DNA from: Symbiodinium natans
Lineage: Eukaryota > Sar > Dinophyceae > Suessiales > Symbiodiniaceae
Assembly: GCA_905221605.1 (NCBI GenBank)
Contig: CAJNDS010002170.1
Coordinates: 1 to 64,000 of the forward strand
Length of the DNA: 64,000 nucleotides
Direction of reading: 5' to 3'
The translations under genes and the position numbers were made by a program. The notes beneath the pieces were generated by a model. The model did not search any database, was not told where the DNA came from, and was given only the letters and a program-made list of their open reading frames with translations. Shown here piece after piece: positions 11,093 through 21,616 of the stretch; positions within the stretch are counted from its first letter, which is position 1, and every line of letters begins with the position of its first letter.

Positions 11093-11539
11093 TTTGTCTT
11101 ATTTTGCACTCAACCAGTGCTCATACTAGTACCAGTAGTTGTTAGTTCATCCTGACTCATTGTGTGAATTCGAATTGCGACGGTGCATGACTAAGTAGTA
11201 GTCACGAAAAGGTAGTTACGGGCTACTAGTTGCTACTTACAAATTCCTGAGTACTACTCACCTCTCATCTTGTTCTTTCTTTCTTGCTGGCTCTTACTCC
11301 TTACTCCTTAGTCCTTAGTCCTTAGTCCTTACTGCATCCTTTACCCTGGGTTCCTCCGAGTTCCTCACCCAAGGGCTTTGACCAATCGTAACTACATTGG
11401 AACGCTTTCTAGCCCCCAGGCCGGCGAGGCAACGCAGACGTGCGCGGCCGAGGCACACCCGAAACCCTACCCCCTAAACTCTAAACCCCTAAACACGCAG
11501 ACCAACGGACCTTGCCTGCCTTGTGTGAGAGTGAGCGAC

Positions 11540-12310
11540 CAAACCCTAAACCCTAGGCCCTAAACCCCATTTGGGGCATAAATTCTTCATTAGTGGAGGT
11601 GCTCCTAACCCTGAACCCTAAACCCTCTCAGGGTGCCCAAAACAGGGGCCATTTTCTAGAACAGGACCGTTTTGGGTGGTCAGCTAGGTCTGCTGCTAGA
11701 CCTCAGGACCCTAAACCCTAAGCCTCACAGAAGGTACCCTATTCCCCGGTTCTCTTGATGAAGGTTGAGCAAACGTGCCCTAGCACACAAACACTAACAT
11801 GGTGCCATCATGTTGCAGCTTATTCGTTCGGAAGCCCACTTCCTGACCATTCGGCAGAAGCCTTTTGAAGTTGTGGTACCAGGAACAAGGATTTGCAGCA
11901 TTTGGCGGTCCGGAAGGTAGCCGTGCTCGGCTTATTCGCGTTGCTTCCCCCTAAGATTGTGCCAGGACAGAGAAGAAATCGCCAGCCAGAACAGCAGTGA
12001 CGAGGAGGCTTCGCCAATGGCAGTCTATGTCTGGGGCACGGGCTAGCTCTTTTTGATTCCTCGGCCACTCTGCTCCTGCATCTCGCTCTCTCTCTCTCTC
12101 TCTCTTTTTCCCTCTCGAGTTCAGAGTGTAGGCTGTGCAAGCCAATCTTCCTTTACACACAGTACATAGCAGCTGCCGTAGGGTCTTTGAACAGCAAAGG
12201 GTAGGGGCTCACAAGGTCTGAACATGGAGACATACTCTGGGCAACCCTCGCCCTCGAGCCACCCTTTCCCTGGGCCTCCTAAGGTTCACTCCCAAGCCTC
12301 CCAAACAAGT
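11540..12310. other. Sparse CCCTAAA remnants and a CT microsatellite; no gene seen
   Basis: Short CCCTAAA remnants at about 11541-11570, 11608-11625 and 11709-11725, and a (CT)n run at about 12082-12106. Open frames overlapping the CT run are low-complexity. Nothing else is supportable. Confidence 0.5.
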
Positions 12311-12450
12311 TTAAGGTTTAAGGTTTAGGGTTTAGGGTTTAGGGTTTAGGGTTTAGGGTTGAGGGCTTTGAGCAACGGACTTTGGAGGCTGCCGGCAAAC
12401 ATGCAACTTCTCCAAAGTCCGTTGCTCAAAAGGGTTGAGGGTTTAGGGTT
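12310..12450 (+). repeat. Interstitial telomere repeat interrupted by a perfect hairpin
   Basis: TTTAGGG units run from 12310 to about 12365 and resume at about 12431-12450. Between them lies a 20-bp perfect inverted repeat, 12367-12386 and 12411-12430, with a 24-nt loop. The arm begins TTTGAGCAACGGAC. TTGAGGG variants sit on both sides of the hairpin. Confidence 0.9.
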
Positions 12451-12805
12451 TGTTCAAACTTCCAGAACCGAAACATCTGCTTGTGCTCGAGAATCTCCCC
12501 CGCGACCCGGCTGCTTTATCGATTTTCGCACGCCAGGCTTGCGTGCAGACGCCGAAGGCCCATGTGCCACATTGCCAATGTTGCGGCCTTCTGGTTTATG
12601 GCAGAGAACCACTTGATGATGACCGTATAAAGTTCTATTCAATACTATGTTGATCTGAGCCAATCCATCCACTACAACCAAAATCACATGAATCGAGTGC
12701 CATGCTTTGCTTCGCCAGACAAGTGTCTTGGTGCAGGCGTCGGCGCTGCGTCCTCCCGCATGGCTGAAGACTCGCGCCACACAGAGGCCGCCATTCTCAT
12801 GCCTC

Positions 12806-12866
12806 TTAGGGTTTAGGGTTTAGGGTTTAGGGTTTAGGGTTTAGGGTTTAGGGTTTAGGGTTTAGG
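12806..12866 (+). repeat. Interstitial telomere repeat, perfect TTTAGGG
   Basis: About eight to nine perfect heptamers. Confidence 0.95.
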
Positions 12867-13264
12867 TGCGTTTTCTGCCGGGGGGGACAGACTAAGACCG
12901 AGCCATGTCCACGAAAGCTGGGTGGTGCCGGCGCTACAGTCATGTGAGTGGAGCCTTCGGCTTGAGCATGTCTCCTGAGTGCAGAGGCGATGCGGTGTCG
13001 CAGCACAGGCGTGGAGCAGAGATGTGTTAGCACATGGGGTGCCGTTCTGACTTACGGGCCCATTACGAGGTATCTTGTAGTGCAGAGAAAAGACTTACTA
13101 CGTATTGAGATCATGAGTTCGAACACCAGGTCTTTGAGATCAGGAGGTGCAGTCAAGCAGGCATGTTAGCTTTGCTGGGAGAGCCTCCACTTCCTTATGA
13201 GAGTCGGCCCCCCTGTTATTTGGCCAGGATTCCAGGATCCTCGATTCACCAGTTCCTCCCTCAA

Positions 13265-13355
13265 GTTAGTTTCGCCTCCGAAATAGTAGAATCCCGTTAA
13301 AAAGGACCCCACAAAGGTTCCCTCATGTTTTTAAAACTCCCCCCCCCCCCCACAT
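13265..13355 (-). mobile_element. MITE-like element, family A
   Basis: Carries the family core AATAGTAGAATCCCG and AAGGACCCC. It ends in a run of about 14 C then ACAT, the expected inverse of ATGTGGGGG with its G tract expanded. The left end is poorly defined. Confidence 0.55.
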
Positions 13356-13359
13356 CTAT

Positions 13360-14200
13360 AGACCCCGCTTCATGACCTAATCACCTGACTGACTTCCAAA
13401 CTTCAACTGCAGGGGAGAATGCCAGCTAGGCGAGTGGCAAAGATTTCCCCACCCCCCCTCCCGTGCAACACCACATGCACGAAGTCAGAAACCTTCCTGA
13501 AGCATGAATCCTTGGCTGCCTCTCAGTCCACAAGCGGATGGAATGTCTCCTGGTTCGGAGTCTCAGAGTGATTCACTGAGCCGTGCCCTAGCTTGCATGT
13601 TCATGAGGCCGTCCCCGTACTGAATGAGGTACTTGGAGAATTCTCTCGAGCCCGAAGACCGAGAAACCCTGAAAGCCCTGCTTCTGATGAGTAGGTTGGG
13701 CCTTTCTGGTCCTTGGTAACAAGAAGACACACGAGATCATGCAAGCCCTATGCCTCTGAACCCTGATATGCCCTACTTGCACTATTGCGGGTCGCACATG
13801 TTCCTCCGGCTTGGCACCCCGCAGTGCATGGCTAGGCGGATGGCAGTAGAAACCGACACCACTCAACCCCAAACCCCGAAACCGGGCCCATGAAGTCTTG
13901 AGCAAAGACCTTACCAGGACGGCGCCGAATGAGACAAAGACCCATGAGCCGCTTGGCATGAAGCCGTTTGTTGGACTGCAGGCTTAGGTTTCAAGAGCTT
14001 AACGAAGAATATGGGGGCACTATGGTAGTTACCATATAGCCCTGTGATGGTACCTGATTGAAAGCTGCTTAGCTTAAGAACGCTGTTGAGGGCTTTGCGG
14101 GGATTCTGGTCCGGTTCGTAGTATGGATGACCCGGTGCTTTGAGAACCCCACATGGGGCATATGGGTAGTTTTCTAAACTAGGCTACCCTTTGGGGTATT
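13360..14200. other. Unique sequence, no supportable gene
   Basis: Moderate-complexity sequence. A 123-codon minus-strand frame (13588-13959) has no recognisable motif and no repeat of coding pattern, so I leave it uncalled. Confidence 0.4.
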
Positions 14201-14450
14201 ACCCGAAACCCTAAACCCTATAAACCCTATAAACCCTAAACCCTAAACCCTGTGCCAGGCAAAGCGCCGCGCTGCGGGTGGCCTTGAGGCGCGGGAGCGG
14301 TGCTTGGGGGGGAGGCAGAGGCTCCCTCCCGCATGGGGGGCCTTTGCTTCAGAGGCTCTTGAAGGCACCTTTCGGTCGTACCCTAAACCCTAAGCCCTAA
14401 ACCCTAAACCCTATTCCCTAAACCCTAAACCCTAAATCCTAAAACCCCCA
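14200..14450 (-). repeat. Two short CCCTAAA blocks
   Basis: 14203-14250 includes CCCTATAAA variants; 14380-14445 is a second imperfect block. Confidence 0.9.
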
Positions 14451-14945
14451 AACTCCACGGCCGTGGCAAACACAGAAAGCCCAACAAAACCCTAAACCTG
14501 CACGCCAGGCAGTGCCCATTCATGCAGAAGATTGACGATGGCACGCTGGAGTCTCTCGCACGATCCCCGGGTGATGCCTATAGGGTCGAAGGTTATAGGG
14601 TGGAAGGTTTAGGATGTAGGGTTTTGGTTTTAGGGTTTTGAGTTTTCGTACTTGTTGACGTAAGCAGCTCATCAGAAAACTACTCGGTGAACCCAGGCGG
14701 GTGGGAGTGGGGGAGTTAAAGGCGAGTCGCGGGTCCGGAAACATCTCATCTAAGAAGTCATTAGAAGCCGCAGGCCTCGACTTTAAAAGTGTGCGTTTGA
14801 GATTGCGCTCCTTGAACTGGAATGCTTCCCACGTGAAAGACAACATGTTTTGGGGCCTGCTTGACTTGCAAAGGTCCGAGCCATGCCTGTGAATACCTTT
14901 GATCCAGGCACGATGCTTGGTCTTCGGAAGTGAGTCGGGCATGTC

Positions 14946-15040
14946 CCTAAACCTAAACCCTAAACCATCCCTAAACCCTAAACCCTAAACCCTAAACCGT
15001 AAACCCTAGACCCTAAACCCTAAACCCTAAACCCTAAACC
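14946..15040 (-). repeat. Interstitial telomere repeat, CCCTAAA
   Basis: About 12 units with a few substitutions. From 15260 to 15400 sparse CCCTAAA remnants continue. Confidence 0.93.
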
Positions 15041-15543
15041 GGACGTGTGCAGGTGCTTGCGTGTGCCGGCAAGGTGCCCGGGACGCCGGGAGCTTCGCAG
15101 CGAGGGATGCACAAACTTGCACAGACGGGAAAACCCATGCAGCCCACGTGATCACGCGGAGTGCCGCAGGAAGGAACGGTGGAACTTTGGGCTAAGGACT
15201 GCGCCTACGTCATCGTCGAGGGGTCGGTGAGCGTTTTCCAGGACCCACCCCTTTGCACCAGAGACCGCTAAATCATTAAATCCCTAATCCCCCAAACTCC
15301 TAAATGTCCCTAAGCCCCTAAACCCCATAACATCTCTACACTTACCGCAACCCTAAACCCTATAACCGCACCCCTACGCCCCGAACCCCTAAACACCCCA
15401 AAGTCCCAAGGCTGTTCATCACCAAGTGCAGGGTTGAACGTCCCATCAATGTGAAGGAGCCCGATCCGGACACCGATCCTGGGGGGACCAAGGTGGTGGC
15501 CCACAGCTGTGCCATGTGAATATAGTTTTTTGTGTTTCTGTTT

Positions 15544-15642
15544 GGGTGGTTGTCAAAATCATGGTCCCTTTTTGGATCCCTGTTAGTATACGGCACCGAA
15601 TATTGGGTACCCCAAAAGGGATTGTAACTTTGACAACCACCC
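15544..15642 (+). mobile_element. MITE-like element, family E (TIR GGGTGGTTGTCAAA)
   Basis: A 14-bp perfect terminal inverted repeat, with imperfect pairing continuing inward through CCCTTTTTGG and CCAAAAGGG. GTTT flanks both ends (15540-15543 and 15643-15646), a possible 4-bp target duplication. Single copy in this window. Confidence 0.7.
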
Positions 15643-15822
15643 GTTTGTGTATTTATCATGTTTGTAGTTATAGTTATATCCATTATTTTGGATTTTGTTA
15701 GTGTTTCGAACATTTATAATTGAATCGCAGTAAAACGAACTATGATGATGTCTGCTCATATATACCAATCACAATGTGCCAGAGCCATTCAGATTATGGT
15801 TTTTTACTATAACTACTATACC

Positions 15823-15924
15823 TTGGGATGTTCTCCCTTGTACTAACAGCCCCCAATAGGGGTTCTAGTACTCTCTTATTATAATCCCTGTTAAGCACTG
15901 TTAGCACAAGGGGGAACCTCCCAA
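15823..15924 (+). mobile_element. MITE-like element, family B
   Basis: 102 bp, starts TTGGGATGTTCTCCC, ends GGGGGAACCTCCCAA, interior TATAATCCCTGTTAAG. The flanking octamers (ACTATACC and CCTAGACC) match at six of eight positions, a weak target duplication. Same length as the copy at 30495. Confidence 0.75.
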
Positions 15925-16064
15925 CCTAGACCATTATTCTGGCCATTAGCGCTCTTCTGCTTCCGAGTTCTCATGATCAGAAGTCGCCGACCCACGAGGA
16001 GAGTCTTTGAGGAGAGGGAGAGAGTCCGGGGAGTGAGGGCCGGCAGAGGTTCGTAGAGTACCCC

Positions 16065-16204
16065 GAAACCCTAAACCCTAAACCCTAAACCCTACACCCT
16101 AAACCCTAAACCCTAAACCCTACACCCTAAACCCTACACCCTAAACCCTAAACCCTAAACCCTACACCCTAAACCCTACACCCTAAACCCTAAACCCTAA
16201 ACTC
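16065..16204 (-). repeat. Interstitial telomere repeat with regular CCCTACA variants
   Basis: About 20 heptamers. CCCTACA units are interspersed in a partly periodic way among CCCTAAA, suggesting local higher-order duplication. Confidence 0.95.
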
Positions 16205-17074
16205 TCACCGTTCCGAGTGGGGAGTCTCAAGCTAGGCCCTGGTGCGGCAGCTGAATTGCGGACGCCTCTTTGGGGAGTTCTCCATGCTCTATAGCACGCC
16301 GCGGACCCGCAGCGTGTACCCCGCGTGTCGGTTTGCTAATGGGGGGCTCGCGGGGGCGGGCCGCGGGGGGGGGGGGGGGGGGAGTTCGGGTTCAGCAATT
16401 ATGGCCTAAGAGCCTGGAAATGAAGGGCATTTGTACACGGGCTAAAACGGGCAACTAATTCTCCTTTTCTGTGTAGACACCGCACTGCGCGGCCCGGGGT
16501 TGCTTCAGGGGATCTCCAGGTACGTGGACCAGCAGCCTGCCACTCTTGGAGTCTTAACACAAGAGGCTGGGCCAGGGCTGGGGTATTTGAACATAACTTT
16601 TATTTGTTGTTACCCTTAATCCCCTATGTAATCCCTATAACGCCACAAAGATATTTTTAAAGGGGCCCCCCAAACCTGCCCTGGTTGATGTCATAATGAC
16701 CTTCATCTGGCCATCCGGTGTCTGGGGATGGGGGCTTCCCCCGCATTCTTGAAAGCGCTCTGTATGATGTAGACCCTGCCTAAGGTTGCCACCGGGTAGC
16801 TGCCAATCTCGACAAATCTCCTTGATAATAATAATCATGTCAACTAATAATTAATAAAAAAAAATTGCTAGTAACAATAAGAATAGTAAGAACTAGTCAT
16901 TCATGAAGAGGATTATGAGGCCCTGTGAGCCGAATAAAGCTGCCCGTAGGGGCACCCCCCCAGATCTCCTTTCAACGATCCTCCTGTGGTTGTTTTTTGG
17001 GGGGTTCTCATTTTAGGGTTTAGTATAGGGTTTCTAACCAGGCGAGGACAACAGCAAGCCTGATGGATAAGGCC
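16205..17074. other. Unique sequence with G run; no gene called
   Basis: Contains a G run at about 16366-16382 and A/T-rich sequence near 16820-16900. Small frames have no recognisable features. Confidence 0.4.
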
Positions 17075-17205
17075 TGAGGGTTTAGGGTTTAGGGTTTAGG
17101 GTTTGGGGTTGAGAGGTCTTCCGCAACCTGGTGGTGCGCAACGAGATGAAGGAGCGCAGCCGCCGCGAGGCCAGCCCCGTATCACCCCAGATTAGGCCCT
17201 TATTC
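17075..17205 (+). other. Short telomere block followed by a coding-like fragment
   Basis: TTTAGGG units at 17079-17112 lead into a frame reading VFRNLVVRNEMKERSRRE, charged and codon-biased like a real exon, ending near 17196. The protein is not recognised. Confidence 0.35.
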
Positions 17206-17678
17206 ACTTTTTTTGGGGTTTCAATTCCCTTATGCACCCCTTTGAACCAAACAGGCGCCCTCACTCATTCCCAGGTCACTCCTGGGTCTAGTTTTTTTTG
17301 TTCAGGGTGTCGGGGCTCGTTCTGGCACACCTCCCGGTCGAGAGGAAGAAAAAAGGGTTCCTTGGGGTTTTCAAGTGCTTAGGGTCTTATAGGGTTTTAT
17401 AGGGTTTCGGAGAAACTAGTTTTCCGACTGCTCAGCTGGAGGTGTAGGACGCAACCCATCACGCGTGGGCAGAGCAAGCGAAAAGCATCTGCTGATGTGA
17501 GTAGTTTCTTCTGCGCATGTATAATTTAAAACGACTGGCCCATCCCCGCCCCTATTAAGCAAGCACGGCTCTTGCACTTTAACTCGGGTTGGGTGTTGAG
17601 GCTGTCGAGGGCTCTTGGGGTTCGAGGGGTTTCGGGCTTCTGGCCTCGGCCTCGGTATGGGTTCGACAATGGCTTTGC

Positions 17679-17730
17679 GGGGGGGGGGGGGGGGGGGGGG
17701 GGGGGTTTAGGGTTTAGGGTTTTTAGGGTG
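17679..17730 (+). repeat. Poly-G run running into TTTAGGG
   Basis: About 27 G followed immediately by three TTTAGGG-type units, the same arrangement as at 8105-8200. Confidence 0.85.
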
Positions 17731-18145
17731 TTCTGAAGCTGCGCATGCTTTGGATTGATGTCTCAAGGAGACCTTGAGGCGTGTTGTTGGCTTGAGCAGA
17801 GCTTAGCCCCGGTACCCGGCAGTCTCATAGGCCAATGTGTGGCAGCAACACACACAGCTTGAATTAGGATCACGTCGCTGTCGGGGGGGTCTTCCTATGC
17901 TGTACGTGAACGTTTGTATGTCACATTGCTGCCCACGCGTTCCGTGAGCTTGCCTGGCCAGCTGGTTACTGGGTTCTTGTCAAAGAGCCATACAAGTCAC
18001 CAGAACTGTGTTTCATAGCACACATGATAGTATGGTACCCTGATTTTATGGAAACTTCATTCAAGTTCCAACAAACCCTAGGCCCTAGACCCTAAACTCT
18101 AACGCAGGCTATTTCAGAGTAGATGTCTCAGGTGCACCCCGTATG

Positions 18146-18216
18146 GCCCCTAAAATGCCCCCAAATAGACCCCAAATAGTAGGATCCCCTTCAATAAGGA
18201 CCCCGATAAGGTGCCA
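18146..18216 (-). mobile_element. MITE-like remnant, family A
   Basis: CCAAATAGACCCCAAATAG then TAGGATCCCC and AAGGACCCC, the reverse of the interior of the copies at 9292 and 60954. Confidence 0.55.
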
Positions 18217-18361
18217 TAACCCTAAACCCTAAAGCCTAAATCAGGCATCATAAACCCCCAGATTTTTTGCAGCCCCTAGCGCGCGCTCTGCCAGGCTTGC
18301 TTGCGCCGCTCAGCAATGCTCGAGACGCACCTTTGCTTCCATGTTGGAAAGCCGAAAATGC

Positions 18362-18632
18362 GGTTAGGGTTTAGGGTTTGGGGTTTAGGGTGTAGGGTTT
18401 CGGGTTTAGGGCTTAGGGTTTAGGGTTTAGGGGTTAGGGTTTTCAGGCCAAACTGTCCTCTAGAAGCCGGGGCATTCTTTAATGGCCTTCTTTGAGCACT
18501 CAGGCTCGACGACGAAGAGATCGCTCACCTGGCAGATGCGCCAGGGGCTTGTTCAGGGTTTAGGGTCTTTAGGGTTTAGGGTTTAGGCTTTAGGGTTTAG
18601 GGTTTAGGGTTTAGGGTTTAGGGTTTAGGGCA
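18362..18632 (+). repeat. Two TTTAGGG blocks (18362-18440, 18556-18632)
   Basis: Both have plus-strand G-rich orientation with a few TTTCGGG and TGTAGGG variants. The 115 bp between them is unique. Confidence 0.93.
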
Positions 18633-19690
18633 AAGCAAGACGACAGACTGCCAGGAGTTGAAAGCCGGTACGTTGTTTAGGGCTTCGTGCTCCAATCCTG
18701 ATTTCCTCCCACCCCGCCCCCCAGGTTGGAGAAGAAGTGCTTCGAAGAGGGTGAGGCCAAAAGAACATGGGGCTTCAGGGATCCTGGATCTTCAGCAGGT
18801 TGCCATGGTAATTGCTGTGCTGCGTCGACTCGTCTGTCATCTCCACAAAACAAGGTTTAAACCTGCTTCTTTGCACGCAGCTCTGCTTGTGCAGGTCATC
18901 GTCCGCCAGGGGGAGACCGGCTCGGAGCGCGGTGCTCACTGGGTCCAAAGGTCAGTGAGTTGCAGTCGTCCATGTCTGCCTGCTCGGGTTGAAATGTGCC
19001 TTGGAGCAACCAAAACTCGGCCCGAAACTCCGAAACATCTTCCACCTCATCAACTTGGTGCGAGCTGCGTGCCCTCCGCCTCAGGCTGTACGTGGTCCTG
19101 GAGGGCACTTGCGTTCGGCGCTTGCACGGGCTTTTCCTTGTGATTCGATGGGCAGGAAAGCACTCAAGGACTGAGAACAGCACACGCGACTGTCGTGGAA
19201 CGTTGTCGACGTGTTGCAAAGAAGGGCCCCGAGCGCCATTTGAGGTGGTGACGGTAGAGACTGGGTCGAACGACGACAGGGACATCCAGGAGAGAACGAG
19301 GGGTACTTCAAAGCAAGCTCGCCCCCTCTTCTAGACATGGGCAGCCGATGCGCGCTACTTAACCATGGACCCCGGGCAGGAGTGCAAGCGCTGCTATGCG
19401 GGGGACATGTTCGGAGAGAAGGCGCGCGCCCTGTCGGGTTTGGGCCGAAGTTCGGAAAGGTCGCTGCAGCGTCGTTCTCGTGTTTGGGTGCAATGACCCC
19501 CACTGAGACTACTGAAGCCGTGCGATCGCCAAGATTTTTTGGGAATGGCATGCTCTGGCTAAATTGAACTCTCCAGAGGGAGGCCCATCCACCCCCCCCA
19601 CCTCCCTCTCATGCCGACCCTGGCTGCAATCGCCTTGGAATCAGCGATGTAGTGGCAATCTCTTGCACTGGTTCTCCGCTGCTTGCTGAA
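18633..19690. other. Unique GC-rich sequence, no gene called
   Basis: Several overlapping frames of 60-160 codons exist on both strands, none with a recognisable domain or a clearly better codon pattern. It may contain exons or untranslated sequence belonging to the downstream SET gene, but I cannot show it. Confidence 0.35.
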
Positions 19691-19699
19691 AGATGCGTG

Positions 19700-19782
19700 T
19701 TATAAATATGTATATATATATATATATATTTTTTTTTTATTTATATTTATTTGTTTATGTTTCATTTGTTATTTTGATTTTT

Positions 19783-19828
<46 letters not shown>
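19700..19828 (+). repeat. TA, T-rich and CT microsatellites
   Basis: (TA)n at about 19712-19728, a T-rich stretch, then a (CT)n tract at about 19789-19828. Confidence 0.9.
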
Positions 19829-19830
<2 letters not shown>

Positions 19831-20338
19831 AGGCCCTGCTGGAAAGGACGGTGCGTTCGGCCACGGTCTCCGCAGCCTCGAAGGTGGAGGCATGGACTGT
19901 GTCGGGCTACTTCTCATGGCTCTGGGCTGCACAGGCTGAGGGGGGTGAAGTCTATGGCTATTTTATGCTGGGCGCTACAATGACATTGCTTCGGTTCAGA
20001 TTTAGGTATAGGACACGCAGTGAGCATGGGGCCGGCGAGTGCCGGCGAGTGCCGGCGACCATTCGCAGGTGCTGGCTCTTCGGCGGACCGCCTTTGAACG
20101 CATGTGGGCGGCTCAGTGTTTGTTCAACTCTTCTGAGAACTCGTTGTGCAGAGTGATTGCTTGTGTGCCATTTTTCGCGAGGGTGTTGTCACTGTTGTGC
20201 TGATCTTTGCTCTTCACAAGTTGCATCCGGCACCCCCTTCCCTTTCATTCCTTCGACGGCGGGCGCTGCTGCAAGAATATAAAGAATGTGATATTGAAAC
20301 AGTATAGCAAGAGAATAATTATGTAAGCCTTTCCAGCC

Positions 20339-21616
20339 ATGGAAGTCCTTGCAGAACGGGTGGCCGAGACCTCCAAGGGCCAGTTCCGGCTGATCGACAC
20401 GCCCGACCGCGGGCGATGCCTGGAAGCAACCGTGGACCTTCCCGCAGGGCACAGGATCCGAGATCTGCCCATCTTGCCACATGGCTCCAGTGTAGGGCGA
20501 CATCTTGCTGAAGCCACCGAGTCCAGTGAGGACATCAAGTCGGTGGAGTTGCTTGCGGCTTTGGACTTTCTGGCATCCATGGTGCTGGCAGGTTCTCATC
20601 ATTCGCATGCGGACTTGCTGATGTCCTTGTATGAGTTCGAGGGCGCGCCTCCGCGCGTGCCGATGATCCGGCGCTGGCACAAGAAGTGGAAGCCAGCTGT
20701 TGCTGCGGCCCTGGACATATCTTTGCTTGAAAAAGCATGGGCCCATGTTGTTCCGAACTGGCGGCAGCTGACTGTTTCGGCCCCCTGTTGGAGGTTGATC
20801 GACAGCCCTGCGGGCCTACAGGAAGCGCTGTCGCACGACATCGTGTGTGGGCTGTGGCTACACATGGCTCTCTGCGAGCACTCCTGCGATCCAAACTGCG
20901 CCTTGCTGCACGACGGCGAGAGCTTGTGGTTCACAGCGCTGCGGCCGATTTCTGCGGGCAGCCCCATCACCACGTCGTACCTGAGCGTGGGGGGCTTGCT
21001 GAGAACTCGTGCGGAGCGCCAGGAGGAGCTCCGGGAGACTTGGGGCTTCGACTGCGCCTGCCCACGATGCACATCGGAGGCCGGCCAGGCGGAGCAGGCG
21101 GAGCAGGCAGAAGCTGAAGAGGGCTTGGGCGGCTTGGGCGACCTCGAGACGCTGCTCAGAAGCTGCAGCTCTCCACCCGAGGTCTTCGAGTCCCCAGAAT
21201 CTCAGCAGGAGTATTGCCAGAACCTGTGCCAGCTGCAGAAACGGGTGCGGCAGCTGCATGGGACCTCGTCACCTTCCCCAGCCGAGTTGGCCTTGCTGCT
21301 GCTGGAAGCCATCTTTGCCGAGCCTGAGCAGGATGCCCAGGATGCCACTGAGCGTCACTGGCTTGCCTGCCTTCGGATCCTTGGGGACAGCTCTGCCTAC
21401 ACGCGCTGGGCCTCGCAGCTGCTCAATCGCCCACAGGACTGCCTCGACAGAGACGTTCAAGGCTCTGACAGCCGAACTGAGAGCCAAACTGTGGCAACTG
21501 CGCGGGGCCCGCTGCGCGAGGCCTACGCCCGACACTTTGCCTCGAGGCGCTGGGCTCGTCGACGGCGAGGAGCGGAGTTTGTGGCCTGGGCCGACACGAC
21601 AACGGATCCTTCTTGA
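20339..21616 (+). CDS. SMYD-type SET domain protein (putative lysine methyltransferase)
   Basis: 425 codons in one uninterrupted exon. Seen: EHSCDPNC at about residues 180-187, the conserved NHSCxPN-type SET motif that contacts S-adenosylmethionine and substrate. GSPITTSYL at about 208-216 corresponds to the GEEIxxSY motif. A post-SET cysteine set, FDCACPRC, ends at about 243. This order is that of SMYD and related SET proteins, which methylate lysines of histones or other proteins. I see no MYND zinc finger, which many SMYD proteins insert into the SET domain. The start is an ATG in the context GCCATGG, and the first 150 residues lie before the recognisable core. The C-terminal 180 residues are acidic and Q/E/A-rich, with no clear repeat. 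The single exon contrasts with the split genes nearby and would fit a retrocopy. SET class is fairly sure; substrate is unknown. Confidence 0.8.
   Translation: MEVLAERVAETSKGQFRLIDTPDRGRCLEATVDLPAGHRIRDLPILPHGSSVGRHLAEATESSEDIKSVELLAALDFLASMVLAGSHHSHADLLMSLYEFEGAPPRVPMIRRWHKKWKPAVAAALDISLLEKAWAHVVPNWRQLTVSAPCWRLIDSPAGLQEALSHDIVCGLWLHMALCEHSCDPNCALLHDGESLWFTALRPISAGSPITTSYLSVGGLLRTRAERQEELRETWGFDCACPRCTSEAGQAEQAEQAEAEEGLGGLGDLETLLRSCSSPPEVFESPESQQEYCQNLCQLQKRVRQLHGTSSPSPAELALLLLEAIFAEPEQDAQDATERHWLACLRILGDSSAYTRWASQLLNRPQDCLDRDVQGSDSRTESQTVATARGPLREAYARHFASRRWARRRRGAEFVAWADTTTDPS

Noticed and set aside
11951-12160. Arginine/glutamate-rich minus-strand frames
   Set aside because: They are produced by a CT microsatellite and have no other support.
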